Shown: positions 8,031 to 17,695 of the stretch, in pieces
Layout of the letters: each line of letters opens with the position of its first letter
Position numbering within the stretch: position 1 is the stretch's first letter
Origin: Candidatus Pullichristensenella avicola
Lineage (GTDB): Bacteria; Bacillota; Clostridia; Christensenellales; Aristaeellaceae
DNA: 41,791 bases
Direction of reading: 5' to 3'
Assembly: GCA_018711655.1 (NCBI GenBank)
Contig: DVIA01000070.1
Span: 1 to 41,791, forward strand
The notes under the pieces: model-generated
What the model saw: only the letters and a program-made list of their open reading frames with translations
Told to the model about the DNA's origin: nothing
Databases searched by the model: none
Made by a program: the position numbers and the translations under genes

Positions 8031-9305
8031 TTAGCGGATGATGAGGCTGTCGCGCTCCGCGCCCACGGAGACGTACTGGATCGGACAGGCGACGTTCTTT
8101 TCGATGAATTCCACATAGTCGCGCGCTTCAGAGGGCAGATGCTCGAATTCGCGGCAAGTCGTGATGTCCATCTGCCAGCCGGGCAGCACCTCGTAGACGG
8201 GGACGCAGCCGTCCAGATCGGGCGTATAGGGGAAGCGGTCCACGCGGCGGCCGTTCTTTTCGTAGGCCACGCAAACGGGGATTTTGTCAAGGTAGCTCAA
8301 TACGTCCAGCTTGGTCAGCGCAAGTTCCGTCGCGCCCTGCAGGGCCGTGCCGTAGCGGGTGGCGACCAGGTCCATCCACGCCACGCGGCGCGGGCGGCCG
8401 GTGGCGGCGCCGTATTCCGCGCCCGCTTCGCGCAGTTTGTCGGCCGCCTCGCCGGAAAGCTCGCCCACGAACGGGCCTTCGCCCACGCAGGTGGAATAGG
8501 CCTTGGTCACGCCCACCACGCGATCGACCTTCAGGCTGGGAAGCCCGCAGCCCACCGGCGCGTAGGCCGCCAGCGGGGAGGAGGAACTGGTGAAGGGATA
8601 GATGCCATAGTCGATATCGCGCAGCGCGCCCAGCTGCGCTTCAAAGAGGATATTCTTGCCCGCCTTTACGGCGCTTTCCAAAAGCTCGCCCGCGTCGCAG
8701 ACATGCTGCATCAGCGGCGCGCCGTACTGTTCGATCCACTTGAGCGTTTCGTCAAAGTCGATCGTTTCCGCGCCGTAGCCGGGCACGATGACCTGGTTTT
8801 TCCAGTCCAGCAGGCGCTTGAGCTGCGTTTTGAGGTGCTGCGGGTGCAGCAGATCGCCCATGCGCAGCGCCTTTTTCATGTACTTGTCGCCGTAAACAGG
8901 GCTGATGCCGCGCAGGGTGGAGCCGAAGTGGTCCTTGCCCAGACGCGCCTCCTCCCATTTGTCCTGCAAGGGATGAATGGGCAGCACCATTACGGCGCGA
9001 TCGGAAATTTTCAGATTTTCGCGGGTGATGGAAACGCCCTTTTCGCGCACGCGCGCGATCTCCCCGCAAAGATGCTTTAAGTCGATCACCGTGCCCGCGC
9101 CCAGGAGGTTCACCGCCGTTTCGTGGAACACGCCGCTGGGCAGCAGGTTCAGCGCGAATTTGCCGTATGCGTTGATGACGGTGTGCCCGGCGTTGTTGCC
9201 GCCCTGGTAGCGCACCACCACGTCGTATTTTTCGGCAAGATAGTCCACCATGCGGCCCTTGCCTTCGTCTCCCCAGTTGATGCCGACGATCGCGCAATTT
9301 GCCAT
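8031..9305 (-). CDS. purA: Adenylosuccinate synthetase
   Basis: A 424-residue GTP-dependent enzyme joining IMP and aspartate, the committed step to AMP. The N-terminal loop GINWGDEGKGRMVDYLAEKY and the GGNNAGHTV motif (~36-44) are diagnostic. The usual K of GDEGKGK is R here, a conservative change. Length is normal for the family. AAGGATGA lies seven bases before the ATG. It is the first gene of the purA-purB pair, and no PurR-type box was recognised in its leader. Confidence 0.97.
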   Translation of the reverse strand: MANCAIVGINWGDEGKGRMVDYLAEKYDVVVRYQGGNNAGHTVINAYGKFALNLLPSGVFHETAVNLLGAGTVIDLKHLCGEIARVREKGVSITRENLKISDRAVMVLPIHPLQDKWEEARLGKDHFGSTLRGISPVYGDKYMKKALRMGDLLHPQHLKTQLKRLLDWKNQVIVPGYGAETIDFDETLKWIEQYGAPLMQHVCDAGELLESAVKAGKNILFEAQLGALRDIDYGIYPFTSSSSPLAAYAPVGCGLPSLKVDRVVGVTKAYSTCVGEGPFVGELSGEAADKLREAGAEYGAATGRPRRVAWMDLVATRYGTALQGATELALTKLDVLSYLDKIPVCVAYEKNGRRVDRFPYTPDLDGCVPVYEVLPGWQMDITTCREFEHLPSEARDYVEFIEKNVACPIQYVSVGAERDSLIIR

Positions 9306-9379
9306 GCGAATTCATCCTTTTTTGAATATTCCGGGCGGAATCGTCGCAAGAACGCATCGCCGCGCCGGTTTCCGCGCCT

Positions 9380-9388
9380 ATTATACCA
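9380..9388 (-). promoter_or_regulatory. Extended -10 element upstream of purA
   Basis: On the minus strand the sequence reads TGGTATAAT, an extended -10 (TGnTATAAT), about 75 bases before the purA start. The region 17 bases further upstream does not match the -35 consensus well, which is normal for extended -10 promoters. Confidence 0.6.
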
Positions 9389-9434
9389 TTTCGCCGCGCA
9401 AAAAGCCAGAATAGGTTTGTAAACAAATGCCGCC

Positions 9435-10559
9435 TCAGCCCGCCCCGGCGCAGAGCAGTTCCAGGACTACGGCGTTGTGTACCTCCATGCCCCGTTCGGT
9501 CAGGCGCAGGCGGCCGTTGCAGACCTCGAGAAGCCCCGCGCGCGCGAGCCTTTCCAGCGCGCCTTCGCGCCCGGCGCGGAAGTCCCCGCCAAATTCCTCC
9601 CGCCAGCGCCCAAGCGACAGCCCCTCGCACATGCGCGTAGAGAGCATGAGCGTTTCTTCGCGCGCTGCCTCGCCGTCTACGCGCTCGCGCGCCACGCGCC
9701 GCGCGCCGCGCAGGTAATCCTCCAGATGCGAGGGGTTGCAGAAGCGCTCGCCCGCGAAAAAAGAGTGCGCCGCGCAACCGAAGCCCAGGTACTCGCCCCG
9801 CCGCCAGTAGACGGCGTTGTGGCGGCAGGCAAAGCCGCTGCGGGCGTAGTTCGAAATTTCATAGCGCGCAAATCCGGCCGCCGCCAGCGCGCGCGTGCCG
9901 AGGCGCTGCATGGCCAGCGTCGCCTCTTCGCCCGGCAGTTCGCCTTCGCGCGCGGCCATGGGCGTGCCCGCCTCGACGATGAGGGCGTAGGCGGAAACGT
10001 GCTTGAGCGGCAGGGAAACGGCGGTTTTGAGCGTTGCTTCCCAGGTCGGTACGTCCTGCCCCGGCAGGCCGTACATCAGGTCTATGCCGATATTGACAAA
10101 CCCGGCCTCGCGCGCCATGCGCACGGCCTCCACGGCCTCGCCCGGCGTATGGATGCGGCCGATGTCCCTGAGCAAACGCACGTCGAAGCTCTGCACGCCA
10201 ATGGAAAGGCGGTTCACGCCCATTTCCCGGTAGGCGCGCAGTTTTTCCATTGTCAGCGTGCCGGGATTGGCCTCCAGCGACACCTCCGCCCCCGGCGCGA
10301 AGGGGAACGCCTCCCGCGCCGCTGCCAGCGCCGCGGCGATATGCTTTTCCGGCACCACAGAGGGCGTGCCGCCGCCGAAGAACACCGTTTCCACGCGGTG
10401 CGCGCCGTCGCCCGCGGCGCGAATTTCGCCGCACAGCGCGGCAAAATACGCCTCCCAGACCGCTTCCTTTCCCGGCCAGGAGGCGAAATCGCAGTAGGCG
10501 CACTTGGACTTGCAGAACGGTATGTGAATGTAGAGGGAAAGGGGCGTGGGGCCGCTCAT
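9435..10559 (-). CDS. hemW: HemW-like radical SAM protein (coproporphyrinogen-oxidase-like, heme chaperone family)
   Basis: A 374-residue protein. The start at 10559 overlaps the stop of the preceding gene by four bases (ATGA), indicating translational coupling. The N-terminal radical SAM motif is CKSKCAYC (CX3CX2C) in IPFCKSKCAYCDF. VFFGGGTPS and GVQSFD follow as in all HemN/HemW relatives, and YGLPGQ lies mid-protein. HemW proteins bind heme and are thought to insert it into apoproteins. They do not act as true oxidases, and the family is often misannotated as HemN. It is the last gene of the lepA operon, a linkage common in Bacillota. Confidence 0.93.
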   Translation of the reverse strand: MSGPTPLSLYIHIPFCKSKCAYCDFASWPGKEAVWEAYFAALCGEIRAAGDGAHRVETVFFGGGTPSVVPEKHIAAALAAAREAFPFAPGAEVSLEANPGTLTMEKLRAYREMGVNRLSIGVQSFDVRLLRDIGRIHTPGEAVEAVRMAREAGFVNIGIDLMYGLPGQDVPTWEATLKTAVSLPLKHVSAYALIVEAGTPMAAREGELPGEEATLAMQRLGTRALAAAGFARYEISNYARSGFACRHNAVYWRRGEYLGFGCAAHSFFAGERFCNPSHLEDYLRGARRVARERVDGEAAREETLMLSTRMCEGLSLGRWREEFGGDFRAGREGALERLARAGLLEVCNGRLRLTERGMEVHNAVVLELLCAGAG

Positions 10560-11113
10560 GCGTCCAGCCGCTCCCACGTCAGGCCGGTCTTTTTTTGCAT
10601 GAACCGCTCAAATTCGCCCGCATCGCCCCCGGTGAGGCCCCTTTTGGAGAGCAGATACGCTTCCGCCGGAGCGATAAACAGCAGATAGTACCCTTCGCAG
10701 TCCACCAGTTGCGTCAGCGCCGCGTAGCGCAGGTACTCGTCCGTACCATCTTCCACAAAGTGTATTTCCTCGTCGGAGAAATCGACGCAAACCTCGGCCT
10801 CCCTGCCGACCTCTTTGGCAGTGACTTCCACCCGCGCCTCAAACGCCTGCTCGCTGCCCGCGCGCTGCCAGCGCAGCAGGCTGAAGACGACAAAAAACAG
10901 GCACGCGACCTGTATGGCATCGCCCAGCACAGAACGCCCCGCCTGCGCCAGCCTCAAGCCGCGCAGCACCAACAGCAGCGAAAAGACAACGGCGAAACCA
11001 ACGCACAGCCTCTGCCGGTTCCGGGTCAGGCGCAGGTTTTTGTCCGCCGCCCGGCAGAGCGCGCGCAGCGCGGCGCGGTCGTTGCGCGTCTGAAAGGAAA
11101 ATTTCGTTTCCAT
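10556..11113 (-). CDS. YcxB-like membrane protein (second of a pair)
   Basis: A 185-residue protein with two predicted membrane spans at ~36-52 and ~63-80. A soluble C-terminal domain follows, reading VCVDFSDEEIHFVED and then YLRYAALTQLVDCEGYYLLFIA. The layout and the C-terminal pattern match the YcxB-like domain found in many Bacillota; its biochemical role is unknown. It starts nine bases after the stop of a similar gene and its own stop overlaps hemW. The two neighbours share the ending pattern F--F---KTGL, which suggests tandem duplication. Confidence 0.65.
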   Translation of the reverse strand: METKFSFQTRNDRAALRALCRAADKNLRLTRNRQRLCVGFAVVFSLLLVLRGLRLAQAGRSVLGDAIQVACLFFVVFSLLRWQRAGSEQAFEARVEVTAKEVGREAEVCVDFSDEEIHFVEDGTDEYLRYAALTQLVDCEGYYLLFIAPAEAYLLSKRGLTGGDAGEFERFMQKKTGLTWERLDA

Positions 11114-11122
11114 GCGCCCTCC

Positions 11123-11629
11123 TCAGCGGGGCTGCTCCAGCGAAAGCCCCGTCTTCTCCTTGATAAAGCCTTCAAACGCCCGCGCATCCCCGCCTTCGAC
11201 GCTTTCCTGGGCAAAGGCGAGCGCCTGCCCGTTGGTGTAAAAGAGCAGGTAGCGCCCACGGCACAGCGCGAAGCGGCAAAAACGGCCATAGCGGAAGTCA
11301 CAGCGCCAGAGTTCGCTGCGGGCTTCGACATGTTCTTCGCCAAAGGTCAGCGCCGCGACATCCCAGCGCCTGCGCCTCTGCGTGAATAAGTTGCGCGCCG
11401 CCAACGGCTCCGCGCCGAACGCCGCAAACGCGCCGATCAGCGCCAGCACGGCAAAGCACATCCACCCCAGCGTCTTCAGGCCCAGCGTCAGACAGAGCGC
11501 CAGCAGCGCCGCGCCGAGAATGGCGCAGGCCGCGCCGATCTTCCACAGCTGGGTCTTCTGCATGGCGTGCAAAAGCGCCCGCGCCGCGCGCACGTCCCAC
11601 ACCTGTTTGGCGGTGAACCTCGCCTCCAT
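11123..11629 (-). CDS. YcxB-like membrane protein (first of a pair)
   Basis: A 168-residue protein. The start at 11629 is chosen for the GGAGGG six bases upstream; the longer frame overlaps lepA. It has two hydrophobic spans (~33-52 and ~55-75) and then a soluble domain containing CDFRYGRFCRFALCRGRYLLFYTNGQ. It ends in GFIKEKTGLSLEQP, which is alignable with the FMQKKTGLTWERL end of the next gene. It lies 14 bp after lepA in the same operon. The function of this family is unknown. The C-terminal domain may be a sensor or scaffold at the membrane, but that is only a guess. Confidence 0.6.
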   Translation of the reverse strand: MEARFTAKQVWDVRAARALLHAMQKTQLWKIGAACAILGAALLALCLTLGLKTLGWMCFAVLALIGAFAAFGAEPLAARNLFTQRRRRWDVAALTFGEEHVEARSELWRCDFRYGRFCRFALCRGRYLLFYTNGQALAFAQESVEGGDARAFEGFIKEKTGLSLEQPR

Positions 11630-11643
11630 GCCTGTCCCTCCCG

Positions 11644-13452
11644 TCAGTCCATCTTCAAAACGGCCATGAACGCCTCGCTGGGCACGGATACGCTGCCCAC
11701 CTGGCGCATGCGCTTTTTGCCTTCTTTCTGCTTTTCCAGGAGCTTCTTTTTGCGGGTGATGTCGCCGCCGTAGCACTTGGCAAGTACGTCTTTGCGCAGC
11801 GCCTTCACCGTTTCGCGGGCGATGACTTTGCCGCCAATGGCCGCCTGGATGGGAATTTCAAACAACTGGCGGGGGATGGCGTCCTTGAGCTTTTCGGCGA
11901 TGGAGCGCCCGCGGGCGTAAGCGCGGTCGCGATGGACGATGATGGAGAGCGCGTCGCACTGTTCGCCGTTTAAGAGCATGTCCAGCTTGACAAGGTCGCT
12001 CTTCTGGTAGCCCTTGAGTTCATAGTCGAACGAGGCGTAGCCGCGCGTGCGGCTTTTGAGCTGGTCGAAAAAGTCGTAGATGACTTCGTTGAGCGGCAGG
12101 TCGTAGTTGAGCAGCACGCGGCCGCCCTCGATGTACTTCATATCGCGGAACACGCCGCGCTTGTCCTGGCACAGTTCCATGATCGCGCCCACATAATCCT
12201 GCGGGGTGATGACCTGCGCGTCCACGAACGGTTCCTCCATCCAGTTGATTTCCTGCACGGGGGGCAAATTGGTGGGGTTGTCGATCATCTCCACCTCGCC
12301 GTTGGTTCTGACCACTTTGTAGACCACGCTGGGCGCGGTGGTGACAAGGTCAAGGTCAAATTCGCGCTCCAGCCGCTCCTGGATGATCTCCATGTGCAAA
12401 AGCCCGAGAAAGCCGCAGCGGAAGCCGTAGCCGAGGGCCACGGAGGTTTCCGGCTCGAAGGAGAGGGCGGCGTCGTTCAAGCGCAATTTGGCCAGCGCGT
12501 CGCGCAAAGTCTCGTAGTCCGCGCCGTCGGCGGGGTAGATGCCGCAGTAGACCATGGGCAGAACCGGCTTGTAGCCAGGCAGCGGTTCTCTGGCCGGCCT
12601 GTCCGCGTTGGTGATGGTATCGCCCACGCGGATGTCGGCGATGTCCTTGATGGAGGCGGCGATGTAGCCCACCTCGCCCGCCGAGAGCGAATCCGTGGGC
12701 AGGTAGCCCGCCGGCAGGAACGCCCCGACTTCAGTCACTTCAAACTCGCGCCCGCCCGCCATCATGCGGATGCGGTCGCCCACCCTGACGCTGCCCGCCT
12801 TGACGCGCACAGAGGAGATGGCCCCGCGGTAGTTGTCGTAATAGGAATCGAAGATCAGCGCCTGCAAAGGCGCGTCCACATCGCCCGCGGGCGCGGGAAC
12901 GGTTTTGACGATGGCCTCCAGCACATCCTCGATGCCCAGGCCCTGTTTGGCCGACACCAGGGGGCAGCCCTCGGTGTCCAGGCCGATTTCGTCCTCGATC
13001 TCGTGTTTGACCACGTCCGGCTGCGCGCTGGGCAGGTCGATCTTGTTGATGACGGGGATGATCTCCAAATCGTGATCCAGCGCCATGTAGACGTTGGCCA
13101 GCGTCTGCGCCTCGATGCCCTGGCTGGCGTCCACCACCAGCACCGCGCCCTCGCAGGCGGCCAGCGCGCGGCTGACCTCATAGGTGAAGTCCACATGGCC
13201 GGGGGTGTCGATGAGGTTCAACTCATATTGCCGGCCGTCCCTGGCCGTATAGGGCAGACGCACGGCCTTGGATTTGATGGTAATGCCGCGCTCTCGCTCC
13301 AGTTCCATGGAATCGAGCACCTGGTCGGTCATGTCCCGAAGCTGCATGACGCCCGTTTTTTCCAGGAGCCGGTCCGCCAGCGTGGACTTGCCGTGGTCGA
13401 TGTGGGCGATGATGCAGAAATTGCGGATCTTCGATTGGTCAAATGCGGACAC
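11644..13452 (-). CDS. lepA: Elongation factor 4 (LepA), ribosome back-translocating GTPase
   Basis: A 602-residue translational GTPase, with length and domain order normal for EF4. G1 is AHIDHGKS, G3 is DTPGHVDF and G4 is NKID. The distinctive C-terminal domain ends with [26 protein letters not shown], a LepA hallmark. The start codon is GTG (13450-13452), supported by GGAGGGACGCGC just upstream. It heads a four-gene operon: lepA, two YcxB-like genes and hemW. Confidence 0.98.
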   Translation of the reverse strand: MSAFDQSKIRNFCIIAHIDHGKSTLADRLLEKTGVMQLRDMTDQVLDSMELERERGITIKSKAVRLPYTARDGRQYELNLIDTPGHVDFTYEVSRALAACEGAVLVVDASQGIEAQTLANVYMALDHDLEIIPVINKIDLPSAQPDVVKHEIEDEIGLDTEGCPLVSAKQGLGIEDVLEAIVKTVPAPAGDVDAPLQALIFDSYYDNYRGAISSVRVKAGSVRVGDRIRMMAGGREFEVTEVGAFLPAGYLPTDSLSAGEVGYIAASIKDIADIRVGDTITNADRPAREPLPGYKPVLPMVYCGIYPADGADYETLRDALAKLRLNDAALSFEPETSVALGYGFRCGFLGLLHMEIIQERLEREFDLDLVTTAPSVVYKVVRTNGEVEMIDNPTNLPPVQEINWMEEPFVDAQVITPQDYVGAIMELCQDKRGVFRDMKYIEGGRVLLNYDLPLNEVIYDFFDQLKSRTRGYASFDYELKGYQKSDLVKLDMLLNGEQCDALSIIVHRDRAYARGRSIAEKLKDAIPRQLFEIPIQAAIGGKVIARETVKALRKDVLAKCYGGDITRKKKLLEKQKEGKKRMRQVGSVSVPSEAFMAVLKMD

Positions 13453-13493
13453 GCGCGTCCCTCCATGCAGAAAAGTCGATTGCTCTATCTTTC

Positions 13494-13522
13494 ATAATAG
13501 CGCATGCGCGGCCAAAATGCAA
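13494..13522 (-). promoter_or_regulatory. Promoter of the lepA operon
   Basis: On the minus strand, TTGCAT and TATTAT are separated by 17 bases, 42 bases upstream of the lepA GTG. The rest of the gap up to 13808 is GC-rich, with GCGACCGCCGGCGGC present twice (near 13708 and 13762), and holds no gene. Confidence 0.7.
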
Positions 13523-13808
13523 GGGCGCAAAGAAAGGACGGGGGAGCGCGTCCCCCGCCGCGATCGCCCCGCGCGATTTTTCCGGCGCTGGCCCGCGGCC
13601 GCAGGCAAAATGCCGGCCTTCGGCGGGTTTGCGCGCCTTTTCAGCAAAGCGCCCCGGGAAAGGCGGCCCTGCGCGCCGCAAAGGAAAGCGGAATCCTCTT
13701 CAGGCGCGACCGCCGGCGGCAAAAGCGACGTATATCGGCGGGCGGGGCCTTCGCCCATGGCGCGACCGCCGGCGGCGTCCCTTCGCGGCGACCGGCGCGG
13801 CGTTTCTT

Positions 13809-14291
13809 CTATTCTATAGAATCTATGGAAAGGCTGACCGTGCGGCGCATGCCCAGCACATAGTATTCCACCCGCAGCGTTCGCCCCGCGCCGTTCCCGC
13901 GCGCGAGCACCTTGAAATTCGCCTCCGCCCCGGAGCGGGGGGCGATGTCCAGCGATTCGACGCTTTGCGAATATACGGCCACGTCGCCCTCGCCCGGCTC
14001 TATCGTGAAAGTCGCCCACTCGGCGGCAAACAGGCCGTTGTTTTTGAGGGAAGCTGTGATGTCCACCAATGTGTAGGCGGCGGGGTCGTCGCCCTCCATT
14101 TGCGCAAAGGCGCGCGGCGCGTGGCCGGTTTGCACCGCCTCGGCCGCGGCGGCGAAGGCCTCGGGCTGCTCCTGCGCGGGAACGGCGACGATATGCGCCT
14201 GCGCTCCCAGCGTGCCGCCGATAAAGAAAAAGGCGATCAGCGCCACCAGCAGGACTACGACGATCGAAAGCAGTATGGACAGGGCCTTCAT
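13809..14291 (-). CDS. Hypothetical membrane-anchored or secreted protein
   Basis: A 160-residue protein that I do not recognise. The start at 14291 follows AAGGAGCGG. An N-terminal hydrophobic segment (~3-27, [20 protein letters not shown]) is an uncleaved anchor or signal sequence, with no lipobox. The remainder looks like a single extracytoplasmic beta-sandwich: an alternating pattern with [21 protein letters not shown] and ANFKVLARG. This loosely resembles the DUF4352-type immunoglobulin-like fold. It is monocistronic and divergent from polA. Confidence 0.6.
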   Translation of the reverse strand: MKALSILLSIVVVLLVALIAFFFIGGTLGAQAHIVAVPAQEQPEAFAAAAEAVQTGHAPRAFAQMEGDDPAAYTLVDITASLKNNGLFAAEWATFTIEPGEGDVAVYSQSVESLDIAPRSGAEANFKVLARGNGAGRTLRVEYYVLGMRRTVSLSIDSIE

Positions 14292-14344
14292 GCAAACCGC
14301 TCCTTCCTTCCCGGCGCAGGCCGCGCCGGGGCTGAACATCTTCT

Positions 14345-14373
14345 ATATTATCATGCGCGGGCGCGTCTGTCCA
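14345..14373 (-). promoter_or_regulatory. Promoter of the hypothetical membrane protein gene
   Basis: On the minus strand, TGGACA and TAATAT are separated by 17 bases, 54 bases upstream of the ATG at 14291. Confidence 0.65.
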
Positions 14374-14416
14374 TATATACGCGCTTTTTTTTCACAATGA
14401 AGCCCCGGAATGACGA

Positions 14417-14445
14417 TTGCGTTTCCGGGCAAAATGGTATAGAAT
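14417..14445 (+). promoter_or_regulatory. Promoter of the polA operon
   Basis: TTGCGT and TAGAAT are separated by 17 bases, 51 bases before the polA start. It is back to back with the divergent promoter at 14345-14373. Confidence 0.55.
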
Positions 14446-14496
14446 AACCAATATATCAGCATGGGGAGGAATGCCCCGTGCGCTGGGAGGTCGCCT

Positions 14497-17079
14497 ATGG
14501 GAGAAAAGCTGGTGCTTCTGGACGGGTACAGCCTGATGTACCGCGCCTTTCACGCGCTTTCCACCCCCATGACCGCGCCTGACGGCACGCCCACCAACGC
14601 CGTGCACGGCTTTGTGATGATGCTTCTGCGCGTGCTGGACGAGGAAGCGCCCACCGCGGCGCTGGTGGCCTTCGACGTGAGCAAGCATACTTTCCGCGCC
14701 GATCTCTACCCCGCCTACAAGGCCAACCGCAAGCCCATGCCCGAGGAATTGCGGCGGCAGGACCCGGTGATCCGCGACCTGCTTGAGCGCATGGGGCTGC
14801 AGATCGTCGAATGCGAGGGCTTTGAGGCCGACGATATCCTCGGCACGATCTCCCGCCAGTGCGAAGAACGCGGCGTGGAGGCGCTGATCGTTACCGGCGA
14901 CCGCGATTCGTTTCAACTCGCCGGGGAAAACACCGCCATACTCTACACCAAGCGCGGCATCGCCGAAACGCAGCGCGTGACGCCGGCGTGGATCCGGCAG
15001 ACCTACGGCGTCGCTCCCGCGCAACTGATCGACGTCAAGGGCCTGATGGGCGATACCTCCGACAACATCCCCGGCGTGCCGGGCGTGGGCGAAAAAACAG
15101 CCCTGCGCCTCGTTTGCCAATACGGCAGCCTGGAGGGCGCGCTTCACGGCGCGCAGACGGGCGAAAAGGGCAAATTGCGCGAACGCCTGTTGGAAAACGG
15201 CGACCTTGCCCGGTTGAGCCGCACGCTGGCCACCATCCGCCGCGACGTGCCCGTGGAATGGGCCATCGACCGCTGGCGGCTGAACGGCCTGGGCGGCGCG
15301 CTGGGCCGTCTGCGCGAACTGGGCATGAACCAGGCCGCGCGGCGCCTTGCGCAGATGGCCAAGCCGGCCGCTCCCGCCGTCGCCGAACCGGAACGGCAGC
15401 AGCGCGCCCAGGCCGAGGGCGTGGAAACGCCCGCCGACACCGCGGAGCTTGCTGCGCGATTGGCGGACCTTGCGCGGGAGGCAAGGCACGTCTGCATATA
15501 TATTGGAACGGAATTTTCCGCCGCCACGGACGCGGCGCGTTTGCGCATGCCCCTGGACGGCGACCTGCTCAACCCGGGCGTGCGCGCTTCGGAGGCGATC
15601 GAGGCGGCACTGCCGCTTTTGAGCGCGAGCGCGCCCAAGGCGCTTTACAACGTCAAGGCTCTGGGAGAGGCGCTGCGCGTCATCGGGCCGGAGGCCTTCG
15701 ACGTCATGCTGGCGGCGTATGTGCTCAACCCGCAAAGGCCGTCGTTCGCGCTGGAGGCGCTCTGCCAGGAGGCGGGCGTTCCCTGGGACGACGCCTGCCC
15801 CGCCGCGTCGCTGTGGCCGCTGGCCCGCTGGCAGCGCGGCAGAATGGAAGAGGACGCGCTCACGAGCGTCTACCGGGACATCGAACGGCCGCTGGCGGAC
15901 GTGCTCTACGGCATGGAGCGGGAGGGCTTTCTCATCGACGCGGACGTTCTGGAAACGCTGGGACGCGATTTTCGCGCCCATATCGCCGAACTGGAGGAGC
16001 AGATATACGCGCTGGCGGGCGAGCGCTTCAACATCAAATCGCCCAAACAGCTTTCCGAGGTGCTCTTTGACCGCCTGGGCCTGCCCCGCCCGCGCAAAAC
16101 CAACCGCGGCTTTGCCACGACCAGCGCCGAGGTGCTGGAAGCGCTGGCGGAGACATATCCCATCTGCGCCGTAATTCTCGAATACCGGCGCTATCAGAAG
16201 CTGGAAAGCACCTATGTGAGCGCGCTGCTCAAGCTGCGCGACGCAAATGGCCGCGTGCATTCCTCGTTTGACCAGACGGCCACGGCCACGGGGCGCATCT
16301 CCTCGAACGAGCCGAATTTGCAGAACATCCCCGTGCGCACGCAGGTGGGGCGGGAGATTCGCGCCGCCTTTGTGGCCAAGCCGGGCTGCGTCCTGGTGGA
16401 CGCGGATTACTCGCAGATCGAACTGCGGGTGCTGGCGCACATGTCCGGCGACGAGACGATGCGCTCGGCCTTCCTCGAGGGGCAGGACATCCACAGCCGC
16501 ACCGCCGCCGAGGTCTATGGCGTGCCGCTTTGCGAGGTCACGCCCAAGATGCGCTCTTCGGCCAAGGCGGTCAATTTCGGCATCGTCTACGGCATTTCGG
16601 ATTTTACCCTGGCCAAGAACATTTCGGTGTCGCGCATCGAGGCCCGCGCCTTTATGGACCGCTATTTCGCCCGCTATCCCGGGGTGAAGCGCTTTATGGA
16701 GGAGGCCGTGCGCCGGGGCCACGAGCGCGGCTACGCCCGCACGCTGTTGGGCCGGCGGCGCTACCTGCCCGAACTTGCCAGCGGCAACTACAACGTGCGC
16801 GCCTTTGGCGAGCGCTGCGCGATGAACAGCCCCATTCAGGGCACGGCGGCGGACATTATCAAGCTGGCGATGATCCGCGTAGACAGGGCCCTGCGCGAGC
16901 AAAAACTGCGCGCGCGGCTGATTTTGCAGGTACACGACGAATTGATCGTTGAAACGCCCGAGGACGAAACAGAACGCGTGCGCGCCCTGCTTCGTGAATG
17001 CATGGAGGGCGTCATGCGCCTGAGCGTGCCGCTCAGGACGGATATATCCGTGGGGAGGAATTGGCGTGAGTGCAAATAG
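14497..17079 (+). CDS. polA: DNA polymerase I, proofreading domain inactive
   Basis: An 860-residue polymerase for Okazaki-fragment processing and repair. The start at 14497 follows GGGAGGTCGCCT. Residues 1-~290 are the 5' nuclease (LLDGYSLMYRAFHAL, FEADDILGT, VTGDRDSFQL, LMGDTSDNIPGVPGVGEKTA). Residues ~315-470 are the remnant 3'-5' exonuclease. Its first metal motif (DTET in E. coli) reads IGTEF, and the aspartates equivalent to E. coli D424 and D501 are absent. Residues ~480-860 are the polymerase domain, with DADYSQIELRVLAHMSGD, AKAVNFGIVYGIS and QVHDELIVE. Loss of proofreading is usual in Bacillota PolA. The gene ends inside the first 14 bases of coaE. Confidence 0.98.
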   Translation: MGEKLVLLDGYSLMYRAFHALSTPMTAPDGTPTNAVHGFVMMLLRVLDEEAPTAALVAFDVSKHTFRADLYPAYKANRKPMPEELRRQDPVIRDLLERMGLQIVECEGFEADDILGTISRQCEERGVEALIVTGDRDSFQLAGENTAILYTKRGIAETQRVTPAWIRQTYGVAPAQLIDVKGLMGDTSDNIPGVPGVGEKTALRLVCQYGSLEGALHGAQTGEKGKLRERLLENGDLARLSRTLATIRRDVPVEWAIDRWRLNGLGGALGRLRELGMNQAARRLAQMAKPAAPAVAEPERQQRAQAEGVETPADTAELAARLADLAREARHVCIYIGTEFSAATDAARLRMPLDGDLLNPGVRASEAIEAALPLLSASAPKALYNVKALGEALRVIGPEAFDVMLAAYVLNPQRPSFALEALCQEAGVPWDDACPAASLWPLARWQRGRMEEDALTSVYRDIERPLADVLYGMEREGFLIDADVLETLGRDFRAHIAELEEQIYALAGERFNIKSPKQLSEVLFDRLGLPRPRKTNRGFATTSAEVLEALAETYPICAVILEYRRYQKLESTYVSALLKLRDANGRVHSSFDQTATATGRISSNEPNLQNIPVRTQVGREIRAAFVAKPGCVLVDADYSQIELRVLAHMSGDETMRSAFLEGQDIHSRTAAEVYGVPLCEVTPKMRSSAKAVNFGIVYGISDFTLAKNISVSRIEARAFMDRYFARYPGVKRFMEEAVRRGHERGYARTLLGRRRYLPELASGNYNVRAFGERCAMNSPIQGTAADIIKLAMIRVDRALREQKLRARLILQVHDELIVETPEDETERVRALLRECMEGVMRLSVPLRTDISVGRNWRECK

Positions 17080-17680
17080 ACCCTACATCATCGGGCTGAC
17101 CGGCGGTATCGGCACCGGCAAGAGCGAGGCGGCGAAATTTCTGGCCTCGCTGGGCGCCGTGCATCTGGACGCGGACGCCGTATCGCACGCGTTGACTTCG
17201 CCGGGCGGAGAGGCGCTGGAGCCGATCCGCGCCGAGTTTGGCGACGGCGTGTTCCGCGAGGACGGCTCGCTCGACCGCCAGGCGCTGGCCGATATCACCT
17301 TTGCCGACGACGAGCGCCGCCGCGCCCTGGAGGGCATCCTCCACCCGCGCATACAGCGCGAACTGATGCGCGGCATCGACCGCGCCGCCGAGGAGGGCGC
17401 GAAGATCGTCATTCTCGACGTGCCGCTGCTGTTCGAAACCGGCATGGACGCCCTCTGCGACGAGACGTGGGTGCTCTCTACCAATATCGAAACGCAGGTG
17501 GCGCGCGTGATGATGCGCGATCACATCGACCGCGAACGCGCCGAGGCCCGCATTCGCAGCCAGATGCCCAACGAGGAGCGGGAAAAACTGGCGACGCAGG
17601 TCATTTCCAGCGAGCGGCCCATGGAAAAAACGCAGGCGGAACTGGCGGCGTTGTATCAGCAGACGCTCAAGCGCCTGTAA
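17066..17680 (+). CDS. coaE: Dephospho-CoA kinase
   Basis: A 204-residue kinase for the last step of coenzyme A synthesis, phosphorylating the ribose 3'-OH of dephospho-CoA. The P-loop is GLTGGIGTGKSEAA. DADAVSHAL and LDVPLLFETG are family motifs. It starts with GTG at 17066, with GGGGAGGAA upstream, and overlaps the polA reading frame by 14 bases, so translation of the two is coupled. The polA-coaE pairing is widespread in Bacillota. Confidence 0.96.
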   Translation: MSANRPYIIGLTGGIGTGKSEAAKFLASLGAVHLDADAVSHALTSPGGEALEPIRAEFGDGVFREDGSLDRQALADITFADDERRRALEGILHPRIQRELMRGIDRAAEEGAKIVILDVPLLFETGMDALCDETWVLSTNIETQVARVMMRDHIDRERAEARIRSQMPNEEREKLATQVISSERPMEKTQAELAALYQQTLKRL

Positions 17681-17695
17681 ACGGAGGACATCGAT

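Noticed and set aside
14392..16935. 847-residue open frame antisense to polA
   Set aside because: It is a by-product of high GC codon use in polA. The product is His/Gly/Arg-rich with no domain, and the plus-strand gene is unambiguous.
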